Shown here piece after piece: positions 34,023 to 42,175 of a stretch of 50,295 nucleotides of DNA. The stretch is from Aphanocapsa sp. GSE-SYN-MK-11-07L. GTDB lineage: Bacteria > Cyanobacteriota > Cyanobacteriia > Thermosynechococcales > Thermosynechococcaceae. The stretch covers positions 1-50,295 of the forward strand of contig JAHHGS010000094.1 in NCBI GenBank assembly GCA_019359715.1. Reading direction: 5' to 3'. The notes below the pieces were generated by a model that was not told the origin of the DNA, searched no databases, and saw only the letters and a list, made by a program, of their open reading frames with translations. The translations under genes and the position numbers were made by a program. Position 1 is the stretch's first letter. Each line of letters opens with the position of its first letter.

Positions 34023-36287
34023 GTGGGAGAGATTACCACGCAGATTCCAAGCAACGATATGGTTGTCAGTCCAGCGATTTCACCCTTCGAGTCTTTAGAG
34101 CAGGCGCTGAAGCACTACTTTGGCTACGATTCCTTCCGGTTAGGGCAGCGACAAATTATTGCTAGCGCTTTGCAGCAGCGAGACTCGCTGGTCGTGATGC
34201 CGACCGGGGGCGGCAAGTCCCTCTGTTTTCAATTGCCGGCCCTGTTGCAGCCGGGATTGATGATTGTGGTGTCGCCCCTGATTGCCCTGATGCAAGACCA
34301 GGTGCAGCTTTTGGCAGATAACGGGATTGCCGCCACGTTTTTGAATAGCAGCCTGAGTGGATTGGAAGTGAGAGCCCGATCGCAGTCGATTTTGGCCGGG
34401 CAGGTGAAGCTGCTCTACATTGCCCCAGAGCGCCTGCTTAGCCCTGATTTTTTGACGGCGTTTTTGCCGCAAGTCCAGCAAACGATCGGGATTTCGGCGT
34501 TTGCGATCGACGAAGCCCACTGCGTTTCTGAGTGGGGGCACGATTTCCGCCCGGAATATCGCCAGCTCAACCAGGTGCGGCAGTTATTCCCCCAGGTGCC
34601 CGTGCTGGCTCTGACAGCCACCGCCACAGAGCGGGTGCGGCAGGACATTATTGCCCAGTTAAACTTGCAGGCTCCAAACGTCCACATTGCCAGCTTTAAC
34701 CGCCCCAACCTTTATTACGAAGTGCGTCCGAAGGGGAAGCAAGCCTATCGAGAAATGGTGCAGCAGATTAAGCAAATCAATGGCGCCACGATTGTTTATT
34801 GCCTCAGTCGCCGCCGAGTGGATGAACTGGCCAGCAAACTCCAGCAGGAGGGCATTTCGGCCCTGCCCTACCACGCTGGCATGAGCAACAAAGACCGGGC
34901 CGAGAACCAAACCCGCTTCATTCGGGACGATGTGCAGGTGATGGTGGCGACGATCGCCTTTGGGATGGGGATCAATAAACCTGATGTCCGGCTGGTGGTT
35001 CACTATGACTTGCCCCGCAACATTGAGGGCTATTATCAAGAATCAGGGCGGGCTGGGCGCGATGGTGAACCGGCTCGCTGCACCCTCTATTTTGGGGTGG
35101 GCGACATCAAAACCATTGAGTATTTGATTGCCCAAAAGGTTGACCCCAACAGCGGCGAACCCTTAGCGGACGAGCAGAGAATTGCCAGCCAGCAGTTGCG
35201 ACGGGTGATTGACTACGCCGAAGCCAGTGAGTGCCGCCGAATTATCCAATTTGGCTACTTTGGCGAAGCCTTTGCTGGACAGTGCGGGCAGTGCGACAAC
35301 TGCTGCCACCCCAAACCCACCGAAGACTGGACGCTAGAAGCCCAGAAGTTTCTTTCCTGCGTGGCTCGGTTTGCCCAGCGCGGGCAGGGATTCGGGATTA
35401 AATATACGATCGATGTCCTGCGCGGCTCCAAGGAAAAGCGGATCTTAGCCAACGGGCACGATCAGCTCTCAACCTATGGAGTTGGTAAAGATCGGAGCGT
35501 TGACCAGTGGCGCACCTTAGCCCGATCGCTGCTGCATCAGGGCTTAGTCTCAGAAACCAGCGATGGCTTTCCGGTGCTGCAACTGAATGACTTGAGCTGG
35601 CAAGTTTTACGCCACCAGCGATCGGTGGAAATTGTGGCCCTGAGTGCCCTGCAAGTGGATCGACCTCAACCGCCGCCCCCGGTTAATCAAGAGCACGTGG
35701 CTGACCTCTATGATCGGCTAGTCCAACTCCGCAAGCGCCTGGCCGATCAACAGTTGGTGGCTCCCTACGTGATTTTTGCCAATGCCAGCCTGCGGGCAAT
35801 GACCGAATCTCAGCCGATGACATTAGACCAGTTTGCCCAAATTTCCGGCGTCGGCAGCCGCAAGCTGACCCAATACGGCGATTTATTCGTGGCGGAGATT
35901 TATGCTTTTTGCCAAGAGCGGGGCTTAGAGAACCAACCGATCTCATCTGCACCCCCGGTCGAACTCACCCCTACGCCCCTGGCCAGCGCCACTCAACTGC
36001 ACACCTTAGACCTCTATCAGCGCGGACTCAGCATTACGGAAATTGCCGGTCAGCGTAGCCTCCGAGCCAGCAGCATTGTCCGCCATTTGTCTGACCTGCT
36101 GGAAATGGGCTACGAGATTGCAATTGATCAACTCGTGCCCAGCGATCGCCAAACCCTAATCGAGCAAGCGATTCAAGCGATCGGGGCTGAGTCTTTAACC
36201 AAAATTCGCGAACACTTGGGCGAAAGCTTTGATTACGTAGAAATTCGGCTGGTGCGGGCCCGTTGGCATCAACAGCGATCGCAGTGA
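34023..36287 (+). CDS. recQ: ATP-dependent DNA helicase RecQ
   Basis: This 3'-5' DNA helicase works in recombination and fork repair. It contains Walker A PTGGGKS, DEAH box FAIDEAHCVSEWGHDFRPEY, motif III ALTATA, motif VI SGRAGRDGEP, the RQC zinc-binding cysteines (ASECRR, GQCGQCDNCCHP), a winged helix, an HRDC domain near 560-640 and a C-terminal helix-turn-helix tail (GLSITEIAGQRS). The annotated start is GTG at 34023; an ATG at 34059 is an alternative. Length (754) is long for RecQ because of the C-terminal HTH extension. Confidence 0.95.
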   Translation: MGEITTQIPSNDMVVSPAISPFESLEQALKHYFGYDSFRLGQRQIIASALQQRDSLVVMPTGGGKSLCFQLPALLQPGLMIVVSPLIALMQDQVQLLADNGIAATFLNSSLSGLEVRARSQSILAGQVKLLYIAPERLLSPDFLTAFLPQVQQTIGISAFAIDEAHCVSEWGHDFRPEYRQLNQVRQLFPQVPVLALTATATERVRQDIIAQLNLQAPNVHIASFNRPNLYYEVRPKGKQAYREMVQQIKQINGATIVYCLSRRRVDELASKLQQEGISALPYHAGMSNKDRAENQTRFIRDDVQVMVATIAFGMGINKPDVRLVVHYDLPRNIEGYYQESGRAGRDGEPARCTLYFGVGDIKTIEYLIAQKVDPNSGEPLADEQRIASQQLRRVIDYAEASECRRIIQFGYFGEAFAGQCGQCDNCCHPKPTEDWTLEAQKFLSCVARFAQRGQGFGIKYTIDVLRGSKEKRILANGHDQLSTYGVGKDRSVDQWRTLARSLLHQGLVSETSDGFPVLQLNDLSWQVLRHQRSVEIVALSALQVDRPQPPPPVNQEHVADLYDRLVQLRKRLADQQLVAPYVIFANASLRAMTESQPMTLDQFAQISGVGSRKLTQYGDLFVAEIYAFCQERGLENQPISSAPPVELTPTPLASATQLHTLDLYQRGLSITEIAGQRSLRASSIVRHLSDLLEMGYEIAIDQLVPSDRQTLIEQAIQAIGAESLTKIREHLGESFDYVEIRLVRARWHQQRSQ

Positions 36288-36372
36288 TCTTGTCAGTTCT
36301 TTTGAGTCTGAGCGATTGTCTACAGGCTAACCCCTTGTCGGGGTCAGATCATCAAGCACTTGCCTTCATCAG

Positions 36373-37026
36373 TTAGATATGCTCTCGAACCGATTGTCGA
36401 AACAGCTTCAGCGTTTGGCTCCGCCCCTTGGTTTGGCTCAGCTCAATAAATTGAGTCATGGTTTCGGCGATCGCAAATTCAGGGAAGTGAGGACTAACCC
36501 TGACATCTTGATATTGCCCCTGCTGCAATACACTAATTTTTAGTTGCCCTTCTTCAAACCGCCACAGTTCAGGAACGCCCAAAACTTGGTAGGCATCTAG
36601 TCCAGTTTTAGAGGTAACATCAACTTCAATTGCCAGATCAGGGGGTGGGTCAAAGTTTAAATCAATTCGATCTCGGCCAATCATCTGAGCTTGATGTTCA
36701 ATATAAAAACAATCATCAGGCTCAATCCCTTTGGCGATCTCCTGACGCTTGAACGTACTAGAGCCAAAACATTCGTTATCCATATCAAGCTCTTCCAAGA
36801 AAATCTTCACCATATCGCCAATTAAGACTTTGGCTTTTTCATGTTGCGCAGAAGGCATCCGGATCTCTAGCACTCCGTCGCTGTAGGCAATTCGACAGGC
36901 CCGCTGATCACCAAGTTCATGATGTGGGCTGGCCAGAATTTGAAGCAATTCTGGCCAGCCCACATCATGAACTTGCAGGCGTTGGCCAGGTTGAACAACA
37001 AGTTGCCGGAGTTGGAGCGTCACCAT
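36373..37026 (-). CDS. Uma2-family (DUF820) protein
   Basis: This 217-residue protein belongs to the Uma2 family, which has a PD-(D/E)xK nuclease-like fold and is greatly expanded in cyanobacteria. It shows IAYSDGVLEIRMPSAQHE, PDDCFYIEH, PPPDLAIEVDVTSKTG (acidic catalytic-type residues) and VPELWRFEEGQL. The frame is open to 37080, but the ATG at 37026 (MVTLQLRQLVV) is the better start. The coding region contains a perfect 29-bp inverted repeat at 36912-36975, corresponding to residues 18-38. Cellular role unknown. Confidence 0.85.
   Translation of the reverse strand: MVTLQLRQLVVQPGQRLQVHDVGWPELLQILASPHHELGDQRACRIAYSDGVLEIRMPSAQHEKAKVLIGDMVKIFLEELDMDNECFGSSTFKRQEIAKGIEPDDCFYIEHQAQMIGRDRIDLNFDPPPDLAIEVDVTSKTGLDAYQVLGVPELWRFEEGQLKISVLQQGQYQDVRVSPHFPEFAIAETMTQFIELSQTKGRSQTLKLFRQSVREHI
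36912..36975. repeat. Perfect 29-bp inverted repeat inside the Uma2 gene
   Basis: Positions 36912-36940 and 36947-36975 are exact reverse complements separated by a 6-nt loop (TGAAGC). Both arms are coding; on the minus strand they read QVHDVGWPE and ILASPHHEL. Confidence 0.95.
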
Positions 37027-37100
37027 AAATCGATTGTCGATTAAGAATGCCCTCAGTATACAATCGCCGTCTCTGAACATTTTCGGAATTGATCAATCGC

Positions 37101-38393
37101 TTACATTTTCGGCAAAGTGGGCATTCCCACCTGTAAGACTTGGATTGATTCTCCGGCAGCAACGTGGGGGCGATTCTCCTTCGGAGACACTTCGTGAGCG
37201 CAGCTCACGACGGCTAGACCATTGGTTTGAGCCAAATTAATCAAATTCCCGGAGCTATGATTACCCGCCGCCAAGCCAAATTCGTAGCGTCCGTTAACCA
37301 AGTACAACTGCCCCCAAAAATAAGCTTCTCGACGCTGATCGCCCTGGAGTGGCTGGCGAGTCGTGGCTTGGACAAAAAACGGCCCCCAGCCCTCAGCTAG
37401 ACCCGACAATTTTCGCAGGGCGGGTTGAACGAACCGCCAGAAGCTAACCAAGGCCGAAACGGGGTTGCCGGGTAAACCAAAATACAGTCGAGGTCTTTCA
37501 CCTACGCCTTCAGGAGGAAAAGTTGCGACTGTCAGCGGCTTGCCTGGACGGACGGCAACAGAGCGAATATGAATTTCGGCCCCTAGTTCCGCCAAGCTGC
37601 GATCGACAAAATCATAGTCGCCCACCGAAACGCCGCCGGAAGAGAGCACCAGATCCGCCGAGTCGAGGGCAGATTGGATCGCCAGTTTGAGGGCATCAGG
37701 GCGATCGCCGACTCTTGGCATCAGTTTGACTTCCGCTCCGGTTTGAGCCGCTAATTGAGCCAGAGCGTACTGATTAGAGTCAACAATCTGACCAAGGGCG
37801 AGGGGTTGATCAGGAGCAATTAATTCGCTGCCTGTGGACAGAATCGCCACCACTGGGCGTCGATAGACGGGAACCTGGACGGACTGCACCGTTGCCAACA
37901 CCGCCAACTCTGGCGCATTTAGCCGCATTCCTGCACTCAGCAGAGATGAGCCAGCCTGGTAATAAGCGCCGCGTGGGCGGACAAACTCTGCCAACTTGGG
38001 CGCAGCTAAAATCTGCACCTGATTGCCCTGGCGCTGGGTTTGCTCTTGCATCACCACGGTATCGGCTCCGGCCGGCAGCATGGAGCCAGTGAACAGCCGC
38101 GCCGCCTGACCTACTTGCACTGTTTGCTGGGGCGCGTAGCCGGCCGGAATTTCTTCGATAATTTCCAGTCCAACCGGCTGTTCAGCCCTGGCCTGGCTGA
38201 CATCGGCAAACCGGACGGCGTAGCCATCCATCGCCGAGTTATCCCAGTAGGGAAAATCAAGCGGGCTGGTAATTGCGGTTGCCAAGATGCGATCGCCCGC
38301 TAAACCTAAATCAACCCATTCCTGATCGAATTCTGCGGTCAGGGGTTGAACGAGATTGAGAATAATTTGCTCAGCGGCTAGCGGCGAATGCAT
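37101..38393 (-). CDS. moeA: Molybdopterin molybdenumtransferase
   Basis: MoeA inserts molybdate into adenylated molybdopterin to give molybdenum cofactor. Motifs seen are DNSAMDGYAV near the N terminus, TGSELIAP, SSGGVSVGDYD and GLPGNPVSALVSF. The 430-residue length is normal. The C terminus carries about ten extra residues (SCAHEVSPKE) after NGLAVV that are encoded by a palindromic repeat, and an unusual tail MPTLPKM. The PPPIG-repeat gene ends 8 bp upstream on the same strand and may be cotranscribed. Confidence 0.95.
   Translation of the reverse strand: MHSPLAAEQIILNLVQPLTAEFDQEWVDLGLAGDRILATAITSPLDFPYWDNSAMDGYAVRFADVSQARAEQPVGLEIIEEIPAGYAPQQTVQVGQAARLFTGSMLPAGADTVVMQEQTQRQGNQVQILAAPKLAEFVRPRGAYYQAGSSLLSAGMRLNAPELAVLATVQSVQVPVYRRPVVAILSTGSELIAPDQPLALGQIVDSNQYALAQLAAQTGAEVKLMPRVGDRPDALKLAIQSALDSADLVLSSGGVSVGDYDFVDRSLAELGAEIHIRSVAVRPGKPLTVATFPPEGVGERPRLYFGLPGNPVSALVSFWRFVQPALRKLSGLAEGWGPFFVQATTRQPLQGDQRREAYFWGQLYLVNGRYEFGLAAGNHSSGNLINLAQTNGLAVVSCAHEVSPKENRPHVAAGESIQVLQVGMPTLPKM
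37173..37211. repeat. Short palindromic repeat inserted in moeA
   Basis: Two adjacent hairpins occur: TCTCC-TTC-GGAGA, and then TCGTGAGC-GCA-GCTCACGA. They resemble the small dispersed repeats of filamentous cyanobacteria. The insertion is in frame and encodes extra residues in the poorly conserved C-terminal domain of MoeA. Confidence 0.6.
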
Positions 38394-38401
38394 GAACGAC
38401 C

Positions 38402-38854
38402 TTAGCGACCCAAATCATTCACCCGGGAGCCAATCGGGGGCGGCACGGGTTGTCCCATCACGTTGACCGGATGGGAACCAATCGGGGGTGGAATCGGCTG
38501 CCCCGCCACATAGCTAGACCCAATCGGTGGCGAAATCGGTTGACTGTTGATCATTTGGGCAGGCGAAGCACCGATCGGGGGCGGCACGGGCTGTCCCATT
38601 GCATTCACCGGCTGGGAGCCAATTGGCGGCGAAATGGATTGTCCCATCACGCTGACAGGCTGAGAGCCGATCGGGGGCGGAATCATTTGACTGTCAACAA
38701 CGGTTGAAACTGTCCAAGTCATCGGCGGATAGGTGTACTGACTGGGAATATCATTCACCCTGGCTCCAATCGGGGGTGGAATCAATTGTTGACCAGGGTT
38801 GACATTGGGAGTCCATCCCTTGGGTGGGTTAATCTGGGATTGATTGGTACTCAC
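38402..38854 (-). CDS. Low-complexity PPPIG-repeat protein
   Basis: This 150-residue protein is built from seven imperfect copies of a 14-17-residue unit (QPVPPPIGSQPVNVMG-type). The first copy and the last copy end in RVND, so the array is bracketed. The composition is rich in Pro, Ile, Gly, Gln and Ser, with almost no charge and no signal peptide or membrane segment. I do not know this family. Such sequence would be disordered or form polyproline-type structure. It lies 8 bp upstream of moeA on the same strand. Confidence 0.7.
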   Translation of the reverse strand: MSTNQSQINPPKGWTPNVNPGQQLIPPPIGARVNDIPSQYTYPPMTWTVSTVVDSQMIPPPIGSQPVSVMGQSISPPIGSQPVNAMGQPVPPPIGASPAQMINSQPISPPIGSSYVAGQPIPPPIGSHPVNVMGQPVPPPIGSRVNDLGR

Positions 38855-38985
38855 GTAGTTTTTCTCCGAAAGCGCTTAATAATGAAAAATAAGGCTGTGA
38901 TTGGTTTGGATTTTTTATATTGATTGATTAATCTGCTTGCGATCGTATCCTGAAAGCTCCATCTCAAAGCAAAAAATAATTCCCG

Positions 38986-39522
38986 ATGTCAGCCCTTGAG
39001 CGAGTCTACAATCAGTTGCCTAGACCTAAGCTGTGGCGGCGGGGATCTGCCTCTGGGCTTGATTTTCTGCTGGCTTGGTTGCTGAGTGCCGTTGGGATTA
39101 ATCCTCAAGCCAATGTGCAGTTTTTACAAATCTTGATTTTTATTGCGGCTTGGCTGCTGCTGCGGGTGGTTGTGGTGGTTCGTAATCAGGGACAAAGTTT
39201 AGGGCACTGGGCTTTTGACATGAAGGTAGTAGATGCCAAGGGGCGAGTCCCAGGTTTGCTTGAGTTAGGCAAGCGGGAAGGATTGATGGGTCTAGGGGCG
39301 CTGCTGGCGATCGTGGCCGTCGGAAATCTGGGGGCTGGGTTGGTGATGCTAATGCTGCTGGCGCCATTGATCGTTGACTGTGGCTGGGCTTGGACAGATC
39401 CGCATCGCCAAACCCTGCACGATTTGCTAGCCAAGACGCTGGTTGTTCACACCTACCGTGGTTTTTCGCTTGATCGCAAAATTAGACGAATTGTGGCGCA
39501 GAACCGGCAGCGTATGAGATAA
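38986..39522 (+). CDS. RDD-family membrane protein
   Basis: This 178-residue protein has the RDD pattern: an N-terminal Arg-Ser/Gly-Asp-type helix (RRGSASGLDFLLAWLL), a second span (LQILIFIAAWLLLRVVVVV), NQGQSLGHWAFDMKVVDAKG and a third span (AGLVMLMLLAPLIVDCGWAW) followed by DPHRQTLHDLLAKTLVV. The family is thought to act in transport or export, with little known of mechanism. It precedes the rpmG-rpsR operon on the same strand by 50 bp. Confidence 0.82.
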   Translation: MSALERVYNQLPRPKLWRRGSASGLDFLLAWLLSAVGINPQANVQFLQILIFIAAWLLLRVVVVVRNQGQSLGHWAFDMKVVDAKGRVPGLLELGKREGLMGLGALLAIVAVGNLGAGLVMLMLLAPLIVDCGWAWTDPHRQTLHDLLAKTLVVHTYRGFSLDRKIRRIVAQNRQRMR

Positions 39523-39572
39523 TGGGAATCCTGTGTAAATTTTGATTCAAGCGGAACAGTAAGGGGCAATTC

Positions 39573-39761
39573 ATGGCTAAGGGCGTTCGTCTAATCATCA
39601 CCTTGGAATGTACCGAATGTCGCACTAACCCCGACAAGCGATCGGCTGGGGTTTCGCGCTACACCAGCAGCAAAAATCGTCGCAATACAACGGCTCGGCT
39701 AGAAATTAAAAAGTTCTGCCCCCATTGCAACAAGCACACGGTTCATAAAGAAATTAAATAG
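39573..39761 (+). CDS. rpmG: 50S ribosomal protein L33
   Basis: This 62-residue protein has the L33 signature ([34 protein letters not shown]). Four cysteines (13, 16, 49, 52) in two CxxC pairs show it is the zinc-binding form. It is first in an apparent operon with rpsR and the RNB exonuclease. Confidence 0.97.
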   Translation: MAKGVRLIITLECTECRTNPDKRSAGVSRYTSSKNRRNTTARLEIKKFCPHCNKHTVHKEIK

Positions 39762-39797
39762 TTTCTGCACGTTTCCTATCTTAGATACATTACTGTT

Positions 39798-40013
39798 ATG
39801 GCCTTTTTTCGTCGTCGCGTTTCTCCGATTAAGCCTGGAGATCCCATTGATTACAAAGACATCGACCTGCTGCGTCGCTTCATTACCGAGCGGGGAAAAA
39901 TTTTGCCGCGTCGGATTACTGGGCTGACCGCCAAGCAGCAGCGCCAAGTGACGGTTTCGATTAAGCGGGCCCGGATTGTTGCCCTGTTACCTTTCATCAA
40001 CAAAGAAGGTTAG
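39798..40013 (+). CDS. rpsR: 30S ribosomal protein S18
   Basis: This 71-residue protein contains the S18 signature ([42 protein letters not shown]). It contacts S6 and 16S rRNA in the platform of the small subunit. It is in line between rpmG (36 bp upstream) and the exonuclease gene (15 bp downstream), and all three are likely one operon. Confidence 0.97.
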   Translation: MAFFRRRVSPIKPGDPIDYKDIDLLRRFITERGKILPRRITGLTAKQQRQVTVSIKRARIVALLPFINKEG

Positions 40014-40028
40014 CGGTTTTTCGCACCT

Positions 40029-42044
40029 GTGGAGAAAGGCACTCTAGTTGAATTTCGCCCGCAAGGGCAGCCCCGGCTTGCGATCGCCGATCGCCCAGAC
40101 GGCAAAAAGAACTGGGTGGTAATTGACCAAAATCAGCAGTCTCACAGCCTGCAACCGCGGCAAATTACCTATAGTGTTTCCGGGCAAACCTATCAGCTCA
40201 AAGAAATTCCCGCTTTCTTGCAGGAAGTGGCTGCCTATACTGATCCTGACAGCCTGGAAATTGCCTGGGAGCTGCTGCTAGAAGAAGGAAAATCTGCCAC
40301 GACTGCTGAGATGGCCCAACTCCTGTTTTCGCAGCAAACTCCTAGCCAGTGCTACGCTGTGCACTGCTTGCTGAGCGAAGACAAACTCTTTTTTAAGCAA
40401 AAGGGCGATCTCTATGAGCCTCGTCCCGCCAGCCAGGTGAATGAGCTTAGGCACCAAATTGAGCGGGAGCGACAGCGCCTCCAGGAGCGGCAAGGCTTTA
40501 TTGACCGGATTCAAGCCGGGTTGGCAGGTGAAACGGTAGACTGGCAGAGCAGCGATCGCCCCTACCTAGAAGCATTAGAGCGCTTCGCTACCCTTGGCGA
40601 TGAAAGCTCTCAGCAGGCGCTGGCCCTAGAAATTCTGGCAGCGATTCATCGCCCAGACAGCCCGCAAGCGACGTTTGATTTGCTGGTGGCTTTGGGGTTA
40701 TGGAGCCGCCACGAAAACCTGTTTCTGCGGCGCAGTCAAATCCCTACTCAATTTTCGACTAAGGTGCTAGAAGCCGCCCAGCAGTCTCTTACAGGTTCAA
40801 CCCCTGACCTAGATCAGTTCCATCGTCTGGATCTGACTCATCTCAAGGTCTACACGATTGATGACGAAAGCACTCAGGAAATTGATGACGGCTTAAGCCT
40901 TGAGAGGCTAGAAAATGGACAAGAGCAGCTCTGGATCCATATTGCTGACCCGACCCGCTGGCTGACGCCTGGCGATGAGCTAGACCTAGAGGCTCGCCGT
41001 CGCACGACAACGCTGTATCTGCCGACGGGTATTGTGCCAATGTTTCCGCCGGAATTGGCAACTGGGCCAATGAGCCTGACCCAAGGGCAAGTCTGCTATG
41101 CCCTCAGCTTTGGGATTACCCTCCAGCCCGACGGAGCGGTTGGCGACTACCAAATTCACCCCAGCTTGATCCGCCCCACCTACCGCCTCACCTACGAGGA
41201 TGTAGATGAAATTTTAGAGTTAGACCTGCAAACGGAGCCAGAAGTGCGGGCGATCGCCGCTTGGGCGGAAAAACGCCGCAGTTGGCGAGAAAGCCAGGGC
41301 GCAATCAGCATCAATATGCCAGAAGCTTCGATTAAGGTGCAGGCAGATCAGGTGCAAATTCAGGTGCTTGATAATTCTCCCTCTCGCCACTTAGTCGCCG
41401 AAATGATGATTTTGGCCGGAGAAGTCTCGGCGCGGTTTGGGCAAGCCCACAATTTGCCGATTCCGTTTCGGCTCCAGCCCCAGCCGGAATTACCCTCAGA
41501 AGCAGAGCTGTTGCAGCTCAACCCAGGCCCCGTGAGAGACTGCGCGATCCGGCGCTGTATGCCCCGCAGCGAGGTCAGCACCAGTGCTGCCCGCCATGCT
41601 GGACTGGGCTTGGAAACCTATTGCCAAACCACTTCTCCGATTCGGCGCTATGCTGATTTGCTGGCTCACTTCCAAATCAAAGCGCATCTGCGCGGCGATC
41701 CGCTGCCGTTTGCGGAGCCAGACCTAAAGCTGCTGCTGACCAGCATCACCGCTGCTGTCCAGGAAGCGACGTTAATTGAGCGCCAAACCAATCGTTATTG
41801 GTGCCTAGAGTATCTGCGCTGCCACGCCGACCAAATTTGGCCAGCCTTGATGCTGCGCTGGCTGCGAGAGCACGAGGGGCTGGGTCTGGTTTTACTGGAA
41901 GACTTGGGCATTGAACTGGCAACCCGCTTCAACCGTTCGGTAGCGGTCGGAGAACAGCTCCAGCTCAAAGTTAGCCACGTTGACCCGCGTCAAGATCGAA
42001 TTCAGCTCGACGAAGTTGCCCTGCCGGCCGGAGAGTCCAGATAA
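40029..42044 (+). CDS. RNB-family exoribonuclease (RNase II/R type)
   Basis: This 671-residue 3'-5' exoribonuclease has the RNB catalytic centre with Asp residues in YTIDDESTQEIDDGLSLE, then LWIHIADPTRWL, RRRTTTLYLPTG and ARHAGLGLETYCQTTSPIRR. A short cold-shock-like N-terminal part (EKGTLVEFRPQGQPRLAIAD) and a C-terminal S1-like part are present. The start is GTG at 40029. Its linkage to L33 and S18 suggests growth-linked expression. Whether it is RNase II-like or RNase R-like in activity cannot be told. Confidence 0.92.
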   Translation: MEKGTLVEFRPQGQPRLAIADRPDGKKNWVVIDQNQQSHSLQPRQITYSVSGQTYQLKEIPAFLQEVAAYTDPDSLEIAWELLLEEGKSATTAEMAQLLFSQQTPSQCYAVHCLLSEDKLFFKQKGDLYEPRPASQVNELRHQIERERQRLQERQGFIDRIQAGLAGETVDWQSSDRPYLEALERFATLGDESSQQALALEILAAIHRPDSPQATFDLLVALGLWSRHENLFLRRSQIPTQFSTKVLEAAQQSLTGSTPDLDQFHRLDLTHLKVYTIDDESTQEIDDGLSLERLENGQEQLWIHIADPTRWLTPGDELDLEARRRTTTLYLPTGIVPMFPPELATGPMSLTQGQVCYALSFGITLQPDGAVGDYQIHPSLIRPTYRLTYEDVDEILELDLQTEPEVRAIAAWAEKRRSWRESQGAISINMPEASIKVQADQVQIQVLDNSPSRHLVAEMMILAGEVSARFGQAHNLPIPFRLQPQPELPSEAELLQLNPGPVRDCAIRRCMPRSEVSTSAARHAGLGLETYCQTTSPIRRYADLLAHFQIKAHLRGDPLPFAEPDLKLLLTSITAAVQEATLIERQTNRYWCLEYLRCHADQIWPALMLRWLREHEGLGLVLLEDLGIELATRFNRSVAVGEQLQLKVSHVDPRQDRIQLDEVALPAGESR

Positions 42045-42175
42045 AACGATCAAGGGGCGATCGCTTTTTTGGTCACGGAGATTGGAGCGATCGCACTTCC
42101 GACTGAATCTAATTCGCCTGAAAGCAGCACTCAACCGACTCTTAAATGACAAGATTCAATCAAGCTAAACCAGTT

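Noticed and set aside
38450-38707. PPPIG region as a CRISPR or DNA tandem array
   Set aside because: The repeats vary at the third codon position and keep frame, so they are protein repeats and not CRISPR-type repeats with spacers.
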